From: Clostridium sp. 'deep sea'
GTDB taxonomy: Bacteria; Bacillota; UBA994; PWPR01
Reading direction: 5' to 3'
Assembly (NCBI RefSeq): GCF_014931565.1
Contig: NZ_CP063353.1
Span: forward strand, 2,480,001 to 2,544,000
DNA: 64,000 nt
Each line of letters opens with the position of its first letter. The stretch's first letter is position 1. Shown in pieces: positions 27,412 through 35,362 of this stretch. Both the position numbers and the translations under genes were made by a program. Under the pieces are notes generated by a model, which saw only the letters and a list, made by a program, of their open reading frames with translations, had not been told where the DNA came from and ran no database searches.

Positions 27412-27813
27412 CTATTCTTTAAAAATTTTAACTCTAAAATTACCGTTGCCTTCATAAATTACAACAAAGTTTTCTCTTAAATATTTTATATTATATGTTT
27501 TTAGCTCTGTACAATCTTTATTAGTTATATTACTTAAAAAGCGGTACTGATTTTTTTTGTGCTCAGTCACTCCCCATGGTTCTAGGTATAGTTTATCGCT
27601 ATTTTTTAGTAGCCAAAAGTCAGTGTCTTCTACAATATTTAGCCTATTTAAGGCCTCTTCAAGTTCTTGTTCTACGTTAAAGGCTATTGTGTTTAAGGCC
27701 TCTTGACGAGAATCATATATTTTTTGTAGGCAATAGGGTACTATCAAGCTTATTAGTAAAAAAGTTAATGCTCCAATTATAACTAACTTAAAAAATGGTT
27801 TTATATGTTTCAT
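27412..27813 (-). CDS. Hypothetical membrane-anchored protein
   Basis: A 133-residue protein with a basic N-terminus and one transmembrane helix (about residues 9-29), followed by an extracytoplasmic part rich in charged residues (EVEQELEEALNRL-like helix, then beta-rich sequence). No family recognised. The ATG at 27813 has an AGGAGGGT site, a strong argument that the gene is real. It stands alone between two terminators. Confidence 0.65.
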   Translation of the reverse strand: MKHIKPFFKLVIIGALTFLLISLIVPYCLQKIYDSRQEALNTIAFNVEQELEEALNRLNIVEDTDFWLLKNSDKLYLEPWGVTEHKKNQYRFLSNITNKDCTELKTYNIKYLRENFVVIYEGNGNFRVKIFKE

Positions 27814-27870
27814 AAATACCCTCCTTTATAAAAAGATTAGCCAACATGTATAATTATTATTCAAAAAAAT

Positions 27871-27895
27871 AAAACACCTTTAAGGTGTTTTTCTA
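27871..27895. terminator. Bidirectional hairpin terminator
   Basis: 10-bp stem AAAACACCTT / AAGGTGTTTT (27871-27880, 27882-27891). T-rich on both strands; serves the minus-strand ymaF-like gene. Confidence 0.8.
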
Positions 27896-27940
27896 AAATT
27901 GCTTTGTTATAAATTTTAGTTATAGATACCTATACTAAAG

Positions 27941-28246
27941 CTAGCAGCAATCAGGACGATTAGGAGCTGCTGTTGTTAGTGTTCTAAAGTAATGACAATG
28001 TCCATCTTTAAAAGAGGTAACACATCTAATTTCATGAATGTGCTTTCTTCCCTTAACAATCTCTCTGCAAGTACAACCACATATAGAGTGAACATGTCCG
28101 AATACATAAGATGTACCAGTAGCTATTGGATGCTCATGACCATAACATACTGGTCTAACTGTACCTGTTGTGGCAGATACAGCATGGCGATGTCCAGCAA
28201 CAAAACTGGTAACATTATTAAATCTATGCGTATGACAACACCACAT
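27941..28246 (-). CDS. YmaF-family His/Cys-rich protein
   Basis: A 101-residue YmaF-family protein with repeated H-x-H units spaced by about 15-17 residues (HTHRF, GHRHAV, GHEHPI, GHVHSI, HIHEI, GHCHYF) and several cysteine pairs (WCC, CGCTC, terminal CC). This layout suggests metal binding or a repetitive coat-like fold; the family has no proven function. I start at the ATG at 28246 because a GAGGAGGGTG site stands just upstream. The in-frame extension to 28318 has no binding site. Next to it, divergently, is the PLP lyase gene. Confidence 0.75.
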   Translation of the reverse strand: MWCCHTHRFNNVTSFVAGHRHAVSATTGTVRPVCYGHEHPIATGTSYVFGHVHSICGCTCREIVKGRKHIHEIRCVTSFKDGHCHYFRTLTTAAPNRPDCC

Positions 28247-28415
28247 ATTATCACCCTCCTCATAATCATAATATGAAACATTAGGACAGGCGGTACTTGT
28301 TTCATTAAATTTCTCCATTTATTTTTTATTACAATATTTTTAAACTTCTAATTAAGTGCAGGGTATTAATTTAATTTGTAGAACTTTTAATCACTACTAA
28401 CAGGAGAGTTATATT

Positions 28416-29573
28416 ATGAAAAAAAATAATGATATGTTTATGGAAACAATGTTAGCTCATTATGGTGAAGACAAATCAATGTATCATGGTTCTGTAATCC
28501 CACCAATATTTCAAACCTCATTATTCACATTTGAAAATATGGAGGCAATATCTAATGCCTTTAACACCAAAGGTAGTTATTTATACACTAGAGGATTAAA
28601 CCCAACTGTAGAAGTAGCAGAAAAGAAAATTGCCAAGCTAGAGTGTGGTGAGAGAGCTAAATTATTTTCCTCTGGTATGGGAGCAATTTCTGCAAGTATA
28701 TTAAACTTTGTTAAAACAGGTGACCATATAGTTGCGCTAAAAACAGTATATGGACCAACTATTAATTTTTTCTCTAAGTACTTAGCTAATAAATTTAATA
28801 TTAAAACAACCTATGTTGAGGCAACTACAGATAATGTAATAGATGCAATTAAAGATAATACAACCCTTATATATTTAGAAAGTCCTACAAGTTTAGTGTT
28901 TGAAGTTTTAGATTTAAAAAAAATTGCAGCTGTTGCTAAAAAGCGTGGAATAGGAACTGTTATAGATAATACTTGGGCAACACCACTTTACCAAAATCCT
29001 TTAACAATGGGTATTGATGTTGTGGTACATTCAGCTAGTAAATATTTGTCGGGTCATAGTGATGTTGTTGCTGGAGTTGCTGTTGCTAGTGAGGAAATAA
29101 TTCAATCAATATTTGAAGTTGAACATGCCCTGCTAGGAGCTAAAATTGCCCCTATAGAGGCTTGGTTAATACTACGAGGACTTAGAACCTTACCTGTAAG
29201 AATGAAGCATCATAGCGAGAGTGCTTTAAAAATTGCATTGTATTTAGAAAAACATCCAAAGATTAAAAAAGTCAATCACCCGGGCTTAAAATCACACCCT
29301 AACTATGAGTTAGCTAAACAACAATTAAGTGGCTATAGCGGATTATTTAGCTTTGTAATTGACTCTGACCTACAAGGAACAAGAAGGTTTGTAGATAATC
29401 TTCAATTTTTTAATATTGGAGTAAGCTGGGGTGGATTTGAGAGCCTTGCGTTAAACCTTGCTTACGATGGAAAAAATAAAAATGTGGAAACCGGATTGGT
29501 AAGGGTATCTATAGGACTTGAAAATACTAATGACTTACTAGCAGATATAGAACAGGCACTTAAACTTGTTTAA
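28416..29573 (+). CDS. Cys/Met metabolism PLP-dependent enzyme (methionine gamma-lyase-like)
   Basis: A 385-residue fold-type I PLP enzyme of the trans-sulfuration family. The PLP lysine is in VVHSASKYLSGHSDVVAG, and YTRGLNPTVEVAE, FSSGMGAISAS, DNTWATPLYQNP and the C-terminal VRVSIGLE are classic. Family members include methionine gamma-lyase, cystathionine gamma-lyase/beta-lyase and O-acetylhomoserine sulfhydrylase; these cannot be separated safely by eye. Isolated context without other sulfur genes favours a catabolic gamma-lyase. ATG with a CAGGAGAG site. Confidence 0.88.
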   Translation: MKKNNDMFMETMLAHYGEDKSMYHGSVIPPIFQTSLFTFENMEAISNAFNTKGSYLYTRGLNPTVEVAEKKIAKLECGERAKLFSSGMGAISASILNFVKTGDHIVALKTVYGPTINFFSKYLANKFNIKTTYVEATTDNVIDAIKDNTTLIYLESPTSLVFEVLDLKKIAAVAKKRGIGTVIDNTWATPLYQNPLTMGIDVVVHSASKYLSGHSDVVAGVAVASEEIIQSIFEVEHALLGAKIAPIEAWLILRGLRTLPVRMKHHSESALKIALYLEKHPKIKKVNHPGLKSHPNYELAKQQLSGYSGLFSFVIDSDLQGTRRFVDNLQFFNIGVSWGGFESLALNLAYDGKNKNVETGLVRVSIGLENTNDLLADIEQALKLV

Positions 29574-29612
29574 AAAATGTATATAACTTAAATTAATGGT
29601 CATAATACTAGT

Positions 29613-29685
29613 GGAGTCGAAAACTGTACTGAGTCACAAGCAGCATTATTTCTGATAAGCTGTTTGCCAGTCAACTTTCGACTCC
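29613..29685. repeat. Long-range inverted repeat downstream of the PLP gene
   Basis: GGAGTCGAAA (29613-29622) and TTTCGACTCC (29676-29685) are perfect 10-bp arms around 53 bases that contain a smaller AGC / GCT-based pairing. A short T-rich tail follows. It could be an extended terminator or a repeat remnant. Confidence 0.45.
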
Positions 29686-29717
29686 GTTTATATTAGTTTT
29701 TGAACAAACATTTATTG

Positions 29718-30136
29718 TTAAGAATCAAACCTTGCCATTGCTACAGTTATACCCTTATTGCAGGTTTCAAAGCCCAATGAACTATAAAATTTGCGTACAT
29801 ACTCAGTATCTTTACCTGCATCTGTCAAAAGCACCTTTTGCCTTACATGTTCATATTTTTTTAAAACCATATTCATAAGGCTTTGCCAATTCCATTCTTT
29901 TGATATTGGGGATCTACTAATAGGTCCTGAATATATATAATAGTTGCCCCATCACCAATAACTCTAATTAATCCTACTAATTTATTATCATCATAGGCTG
30001 TTATTACAGACAATGAGTTTTCAATGCCTTGCATTGTTAGTGTCATATTATTTGCATAAGCTAACCAGCCATTTGCAGAATACAGGTCATAAATTTCAGA
30101 CTTAAGTGGAATATAATTATTTTTATAAATAATCAT
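29718..30136 (-). pseudogene. Frameshifted GNAT N-acetyltransferase
   Basis: Two reading frames together make one GNAT-family acetyltransferase of about 139 residues. The N-terminal frame (30136 down to 29873) has the beta-strands LVGLIRVIGDGATIIYIQDL and the acetyl-CoA loop DPQYQKNGIGKAL, then meets a TGA. The C-terminal frame (from about 29876 to 29718) continues directly with MNMVLKKYE, the AGKDTEYVRKFYSSLGFE motif and a stop. A single missing base in GCCTTATG near 29878 (expected GCCCTTATG) explains the break. It could be a true pseudogene or a sequencing/assembly error. ATG at 30136 with an AAGGGG site. Confidence 0.8.
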
Positions 30137-30274
30137 TTTAAGCCCCTTATAATTATTTGATAACCTATTTTATTATAAATTAAATATTATAGCAATTTAT
30201 GCATTAATCTATTAAATGACATACATATAAATACTTGATATACTATCTATTATTATAACAAGGGGAATAAGAGC

Positions 30275-31075
30275 ATGTTTGATTATCATATACACAGTCA
30301 CTTTTCAATAGATAGTAAAATGAAGATGGAAGAGATTATTAAAATAGCAATAACAAAGCAGCTTAAAGAGATTTGTTGCACAGATCATATTGATTTAGAC
30401 TTTTTTTATAAAGAAAGGCCATTTGAATTTGATCCAAGTCTTTATTTTAAAGAGTTTAAGAGACTTAAGGAGATATATAGCAGCAAAGTAACCATAAGAA
30501 GTGGGGTAGAAATTGGTTTGCAACCTCATTTACTAGAGAGATATCAAAAAATAGTTACATCATATAATTTTGATTTTATCTTGGCTTCTGTTCATAGTGT
30601 AGAAAACGTAAGCCTAACTAAAAAGGATTTAGTAGTGAAATATGGAGCAACAGAATTATGGCAGCGGTATTTTGAAGAAATGTTGAATAGTATTAATAAT
30701 TTTCAACAATTTAATATCTTAGGACATTTAGATGTTCCTAAAAGATATAATATAGAGATGAAAAATTCAAGCTTGAAACCATACCATTCTATAATTAAAC
30801 AAATTTACAAAACTTTAATAGCTAATGGCAAAGGTATTGAGGTAAATTCAGCAGGCTTTCATTATTATGGTTTAAATGATAATAATCCTAGTAAAGATTT
30901 ACTTAAGCTTTATTATGATTGTGGAGGGGAAATTGTAACATTTGGTTCAGATGCACACAACTATACTCAAATCGGTAAAAACTATTATAGTGTAATTAAT
31001 ATACTAAAAGATATTGGCTTTAAGTATATTTGTACATTCAAAAACCAGCAAGTAATTTTCCACAACATTAAGTAG
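30275..31075 (+). CDS. Histidinol-phosphatase, PHP family (HisJ-like)
   Basis: A 266-residue PHP-domain phosphoesterase. Metal-binding motifs HIHSHFSID (residues 4-12), CCTDHID near 36, SGVEIGLQ, ILASVHSV, LGHLDVPKRY and the final FGSDAH are all in place and typical of the HisJ type. The expected reaction is dephosphorylation of histidinol phosphate. No other his biosynthesis gene is in the window (hisS is the tRNA synthetase), so another phosphoester substrate remains possible. ATG with an AAGGGGAATAAG site. Confidence 0.85.
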   Translation: MFDYHIHSHFSIDSKMKMEEIIKIAITKQLKEICCTDHIDLDFFYKERPFEFDPSLYFKEFKRLKEIYSSKVTIRSGVEIGLQPHLLERYQKIVTSYNFDFILASVHSVENVSLTKKDLVVKYGATELWQRYFEEMLNSINNFQQFNILGHLDVPKRYNIEMKNSSLKPYHSIIKQIYKTLIANGKGIEVNSAGFHYYGLNDNNPSKDLLKLYYDCGGEIVTFGSDAHNYTQIGKNYYSVINILKDIGFKYICTFKNQQVIFHNIK

Positions 31076-31742
31076 CAATTGTGAAAAAGTTAATGATTTA
31101 TTTAGTTTTAAACTATAAAATATTTAAATTAGTAAAATTATTGCAAGGGAAATAGCCGCCTTAGTAAGATAAAATGTATACAGAGTTAAGTGTTCAACAA
31201 GGAATTTAGATAAATATTGACAATTAGCAATATATAGTTGTAAAAAATGCTACAATCAATCAGTGCGTACGGTTGTTTTGTTCACATGTTATCCACATTC
31301 TGTGGATAACTTGAATACTGGGAAATAAAAATTGTGGAAATAAATCGAAATATACCATACTATTCGACTACCTAATAATTAATAGATAAATATTTGCCAT
31401 TTAAAATTTATTAATAATACAATATTTTTAAAATAATTATTAGCAAGTAAAATGATATTTCTCCTAAAATGTTATACACAGTTGCCTGTGGATATTGTGT
31501 ATAACTACGTTTGTAAACATAAGTAGTTCTATAGAGAGACTTTTATTTTAACCTAGGGCTTTAAATGAACTGTAAAAAAGTAGATTTTAAAACTAATAAA
31601 TGAATGTTAGGAACATTTACATATTTCATTAGTCTATCTTATATATTCAGAAACTTGCAATTAAAATTAAAAGAAGCTAAACTTTAAATCAATTGTTCCA
31701 TAATTAGAGCGTAAAACATTGTAAATAGAAGAAGGAGGGTAG
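31076..31742. other. 667-bp intergenic region with DnaA-box cluster
   Basis: No convincing ORF. It contains two groups of DnaA-box-like 9-mers (31289-31309 and 31472-31504) separated by about 160 bp of very AT-rich DNA (31320-31470), listed separately. The last 60 bp contain the ribosome binding site and presumably the promoter of the response regulator. Confidence 0.6.
31289..31504. promoter_or_regulatory. Cluster of five DnaA-box-like sites
   Basis: Perfect TTATCCACA on the plus strand (31289-31297) and on the minus strand (31301-31309) in a head-to-head pair. A second group has TTATACACA plus (31472-31480), ATATCCACA minus (31487-31495, one mismatch) and TTATACACA minus (31496-31504). Such density is well above chance in a few hundred bases. 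Neither dnaA nor dnaN is nearby, so this may be a DnaA-binding regulatory cluster or an origin-linked element rather than a canonical oriC. Confidence 0.65.
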
Positions 31743-32447
31743 ATGTTGAATCAAAAAAAAGTGCTTATAATCAGCTCAGATCAATCAATTAAAGAACTGT
31801 TAAAAATGCATCTAGAAGCAGAAGGATGTTTAGTGGATGTTGCTGAGAAAAGTTATGTAGGAAAAGCGTTGTATAAAGATAAATTACATGATTTAATAGT
31901 AATAGATATGGCTACAACAGATTGTGATTGTATTGAACTTGCTGGATGTATAAGAGAAGTTAAAGATACTAAAATTGTTTTCTTAACCGAAGAAGATAAA
32001 CAGCACGGAGTTTATCTAAACATAGTAATGGATAATGCCAATAACTTAGATATAAGAAATATTGATCAGTTAATGGATATAGTTGCTGAGCAATTTAACT
32101 TACATAAAAGGCAGGTTATCCAAAAACAGGAGAAGGGTCAATATTTCTGTGGAGATTTTAAACTTAATATTGCCAATAAAATGGCATATATTAAAGAAAG
32201 AGAACTAAAGCTTAGTGATATGGCTATGAAGTTACTTATTTATATGGTGCTTAATGAAGGAAACTATATAAGTAAAAAAGAGCTTTATCAAAAGGTTTGG
32301 AACAACCCAGTTTCTCAAAATGATAGTACAGTAATGGCTCATATTCGTAACCTACGCAGAGAGTTAAGGGATAATGATGTGGCTAACCCGCTATATATAC
32401 ACACCAAACGTGGGGTGGGCTATATGTTTAAATGTGATAGAAACTAA
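31743..32447 (+). CDS. Orphan OmpR-type response regulator with degenerate receiver
   Basis: A 234-residue protein with a receiver-like domain (about residues 1-115) and a winged-helix output domain (about 130-230, with the wing TKRGVGYMFK). Asp55 in VIDMATTD may be the phosphoacceptor. However, only one acidic residue remains in the N-terminal pocket (SSD13), and the conserved Lys-Pro pair after the fifth strand is missing. Phosphorylation-independent action is therefore likely. No histidine kinase is adjacent. It starts with ATG (GGAGGGT site) and is followed 24 bp later by the dockerin-like secreted protein, probably in one transcript. Confidence 0.85.
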   Translation: MLNQKKVLIISSDQSIKELLKMHLEAEGCLVDVAEKSYVGKALYKDKLHDLIVIDMATTDCDCIELAGCIREVKDTKIVFLTEEDKQHGVYLNIVMDNANNLDIRNIDQLMDIVAEQFNLHKRQVIQKQEKGQYFCGDFKLNIANKMAYIKERELKLSDMAMKLLIYMVLNEGNYISKKELYQKVWNNPVSQNDSTVMAHIRNLRRELRDNDVANPLYIHTKRGVGYMFKCDRN

Positions 32448-32471
32448 ACATAAGATAGGGGGAGGTCCATT

Positions 32472-33470
32472 GTGAAACACATAGGCAGATTAGCTTTAAT
32501 GATAATGCTAATTATACAGGTTAATTTTGCTTATGCAGATTACGATGATATTACAAACCTGTTTATTAATGCCAAGCAACTTAAATTAAATGCAAAAGTA
32601 AACGGTGAGTTATCAACAGAGTATGATATAGACTGCTTTACTTTTGAGGCTCCCATAACAGGCTATTACACTGTTTTTGGCTCGGGGCAACTTGAGCTAA
32701 GAGGGCATTTATATAATAGTGACATTAAATTTATGAGGACTGGCAATACGTTTAGAGAAAAAAACGTCTTTTTTTTAGTGGTTTATTTGCAAAAAAATGA
32801 ACAAGTATATTTAAAAGTAGATAGTACTGTAAGAGAGATGCAGGCTTATAAAGTTACAGTAACTCGAGAAAGTTTACCCTTTAATAAAGTAAAGCCATTG
32901 CATAGTAAAGTAGAGACATTGATTAATCCTAATGAAGTTAAAACTATAAAAATACCACTATCATTTTGGAATGATAACATTGATGTAGGATATATTTCCA
33001 AAGCCTATACTTACTTAATGCAGATTAATTCTAATGGAAAAATTCAAGGGCAAGCTGGATTTAACACCGATAGCTATGAGCTAGAGTTAGACATCTATGG
33101 AGAGACAGATGCCGTACTAACTATCAGCTTCGGTGATAATGTAACTTGCCAAGTATCAATAAAGGCAACTATTCATGAAGAAAATGATCAAACTAGGACA
33201 GAGCCCCTTAATCCAGATGTAAATAATAATGAAATTGCACAGCCTCAAAATCCAAACCCCATAGAAAACCCAATTGCCAATACAAAACAGGGTGATTGTA
33301 ATTTAGATAGTATTGTAGATATTAATGATGTTGTAGCATTGCTTGATGTTAATCAGCTCAGTAGTTTTAATGAACAGCAGTTTAATATAGCTGATGTTAC
33401 CAGCAATGGCATTGTAGACTTCACAGACGCTTTAATTATATTGAGAAAAGTCACTGGCTTTAGTAGATAA
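32472..33470 (+). CDS. Secreted protein with C-terminal dockerin-like domain
   Basis: A 332-residue exported protein. Residues 1-22 are a signal peptide. The middle (about 25-240) is beta-rich, of a pre-peptidase C-like appearance (DIDCFTFEAPITGYYTVFGSG), though I cannot assign a family firmly. A proline/asparagine linker follows (about 245-272). The last 59 residues carry two calcium-loop repeats (GDCNLDSIVDINDVVALL and ADVTSNGIVDFTDALIIL) of type I dockerin form. Dockerins bind cohesins; none is in this window. GTG start at 32472 with a GGGGGAGG site. A terminator follows. Confidence 0.8.
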   Translation: MKHIGRLALMIMLIIQVNFAYADYDDITNLFINAKQLKLNAKVNGELSTEYDIDCFTFEAPITGYYTVFGSGQLELRGHLYNSDIKFMRTGNTFREKNVFFLVVYLQKNEQVYLKVDSTVREMQAYKVTVTRESLPFNKVKPLHSKVETLINPNEVKTIKIPLSFWNDNIDVGYISKAYTYLMQINSNGKIQGQAGFNTDSYELELDIYGETDAVLTISFGDNVTCQVSIKATIHEENDQTRTEPLNPDVNNNEIAQPQNPNPIENPIANTKQGDCNLDSIVDINDVVALLDVNQLSSFNEQQFNIADVTSNGIVDFTDALIILRKVTGFSR

Positions 33471-33486
33471 TAAAATAATAATAAAA

Positions 33487-33531
33487 GGTTGTCGTTTTAG
33501 CTAAAAAAGCTAAAGAGACAGCTTTTTTTTA
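33487..33531 (+). terminator. Terminator of the regulator/dockerin unit
   Basis: Imperfect long stem GTTGTCGTTTTAGCT / AGCTAAAGAGACAGC (about 33488-33522), followed by TTTTTTTT. Confidence 0.85.
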
Positions 33532-33786
33532 CTAAAACAACTATGTTTATAAACTATAAAACACCACATACATTTATTCTGTAATGAATTCTGCAAATAG
33601 TACTCAGTTGTGTTTAAGCAGTTTTGTGTTTGTCAAATTGTTTTAAACACCAAACCTCTTTTAGATTAAAACAAGCAAAATAAAAAAACTGTATAGTTAT
33701 TATACAAAACAAGGTTTTTGTTTAAAAAAAATAATTGTTAAGAGTTAACAATAGCTTTACAATATTAGCTATAAGGGGTGAAATAA
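33532..33786. other. Intergenic region upstream of the TolC-family gene
   Basis: AT-rich, no ORF seen. It contains a perfect inverted repeat ATTGTTAA-GAG-TTAACAAT (33734-33752) about 35 bp before the gene start, a possible operator. Confidence 0.45.
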
Positions 33787-35295
33787 ATGTTAAAAAAAAG
33801 TATATCATTATTACTTATTATTACAATGTTGGTTAGCATAAATTTAATGGCTTTAGCTACTGATATAGCGGAAACAGAAAGTGAAAAAGAGATAGAGAAT
33901 AAAGAGTCAGTTCTTATAGAATTTACTTTAGATAAAGCCATAGATACAGCATTACAAAATAATCTTCAATGGCAATTAGCTAATAAACAAATAGAGTTGC
34001 AAAATTTACAAGTAACTATCTCCGATAGATTAAATAATGATTTACGCAAAGCAGAGAGAAATTTAAGGGATGCAGGAGAAATGTTAAGTGAGAGTATTTT
34101 AGCAATACAACATGAAATAAGCTTTATAAAAAGCTTAACATTTCCAACTGGTAAAATAGGAGATCAGTGGGATATATTAACCAATAGGCAGGTTAGTATA
34201 AGCTTTATTAATAATTTAATACAACAATTTGGTAGTGAAATAGCTGTAAAAAATTATCCAACTCATAATTTAATTGGAGCAATGGAATTGGCTAGCCAAG
34301 ATTCAGCTGAGAAGTTTTTTGAGATAAAATCTGGCAAGACCCAAACAATAAGAACAGCTAATGAAACAGCGGCGTCCCTTATGGGACTAAAATCTGTAAG
34401 AAAACTTACCATGAAACAGGCTTTAAAAATAATCAATACCTCCATAGATAATGGCTCAATACTCTTAAAAAAGGCCGATGAAGATGCTAAAAGGGGCATT
34501 AAATTACAGGCTGAAAATGCTTATTACGAGGTAGTTAAAAAGCAAAAATTATTACAGGTACAGCAAAAAGCAGAGCAAAGAGTAAGCGAGCAATACAAAA
34601 ATGCCTTAAAGTCTAGTAAGGAAGGTCTATTATCTAAAAGAGAGTTGGAGCTAGCCCAGATTCAACTTAATAACATGAAAGCAAACCTTCATAATGCAGA
34701 AATTGGCCTAAAAAAAGCTAAATTAGATTTTTGTGTGGCATTAGGTATGCCGCTTAATCAAGAGTTTATTGTTACTGAGCCAGAGTGGATTTTAACTGAA
34801 ATCAGCCTTGAAGAGGGTTTAGAAATGGCTAAAACTAACAGAACAGATATGGTAACAGCAGCTCAGGGATTAAGTTTAGCAGAGCTAAACTTAGAGTATG
34901 TTGATGAAAAACATAAAGATAGCAGCAATGAGTTTAAAGAATCTGCTTTGTATAAGGATAGTAAACTGCTTGAGTATAATCAAATTACACTTAATGCAGA
35001 GGTAACAATCACAAAATCATATATGGATTGGCAGAATGCCGATTATGCATATCAGCAAATACAAGAAAACTTAGCTTTAGTTAATAACCAGCTGAATATA
35101 GCCCAAGTTAGCTTTGATGTTGGTTATAGTGGAAAAGGGGAGAGTCCTTTAATAACCTTGTTAGAGGCTGGAGAGCAAGTAGCTAAATTAGAGCAGGCCT
35201 TAACTACTGCGGAGTTTAATAGAAATTTAGCATGGCAAAAGTTTTTGAAAGAGATTGGTTATGTTAAAGAGGATTTAAAAGAAGAAGAGAAATAA
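33787..35295 (+). CDS. TolC/outer-membrane-efflux-family protein
   Basis: A 502-residue exported protein of the OEP/TolC type. Residues 1-25 are a signal peptide. The rest is two long helical repeats: residues about 45-290 and 315-490, with heptad-like QKAEQRVSEQYKNALKSS and the family-type turn KEGLLSKRELELAQIQL. Each repeat starts near a helix with a conserved DKAIDTALQNNLQ or EEGLEMAKTNRTD. In diderms TolC forms an outer-membrane channel; related proteins also occur in monoderm Clostridia, where the role is unclear. No pump or membrane-fusion protein is adjacent. ATG with AAGGGGTG site. Confidence 0.78.
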   Translation: MLKKSISLLLIITMLVSINLMALATDIAETESEKEIENKESVLIEFTLDKAIDTALQNNLQWQLANKQIELQNLQVTISDRLNNDLRKAERNLRDAGEMLSESILAIQHEISFIKSLTFPTGKIGDQWDILTNRQVSISFINNLIQQFGSEIAVKNYPTHNLIGAMELASQDSAEKFFEIKSGKTQTIRTANETAASLMGLKSVRKLTMKQALKIINTSIDNGSILLKKADEDAKRGIKLQAENAYYEVVKKQKLLQVQQKAEQRVSEQYKNALKSSKEGLLSKRELELAQIQLNNMKANLHNAEIGLKKAKLDFCVALGMPLNQEFIVTEPEWILTEISLEEGLEMAKTNRTDMVTAAQGLSLAELNLEYVDEKHKDSSNEFKESALYKDSKLLEYNQITLNAEVTITKSYMDWQNADYAYQQIQENLALVNNQLNIAQVSFDVGYSGKGESPLITLLEAGEQVAKLEQALTTAEFNRNLAWQKFLKEIGYVKEDLKEEEK

Positions 35296-35302
35296 ATAGA
35301 AG

Positions 35303-35350
35303 GGTCTGCAGTTCAAAATGAAATTGAAATTTGAACTGCAGACCTTTTTT
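35303..35350 (+). terminator. Strong terminator between convergent genes
   Basis: Perfect 15-bp stem GGTCTGCAGTTCAAA (35303-35317) / TTTGAACTGCAGACC (35330-35344) and TTTTTT. Confidence 0.93.
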
Positions 35351-35362
35351 ATAAATTAGAAG

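Noticed and set aside
31076-31742. Canonical oriC call
   Set aside because: DnaA boxes are present, but dnaA, dnaN, rpmH and gidA are absent from the window, so only a DnaA-box cluster is claimed.
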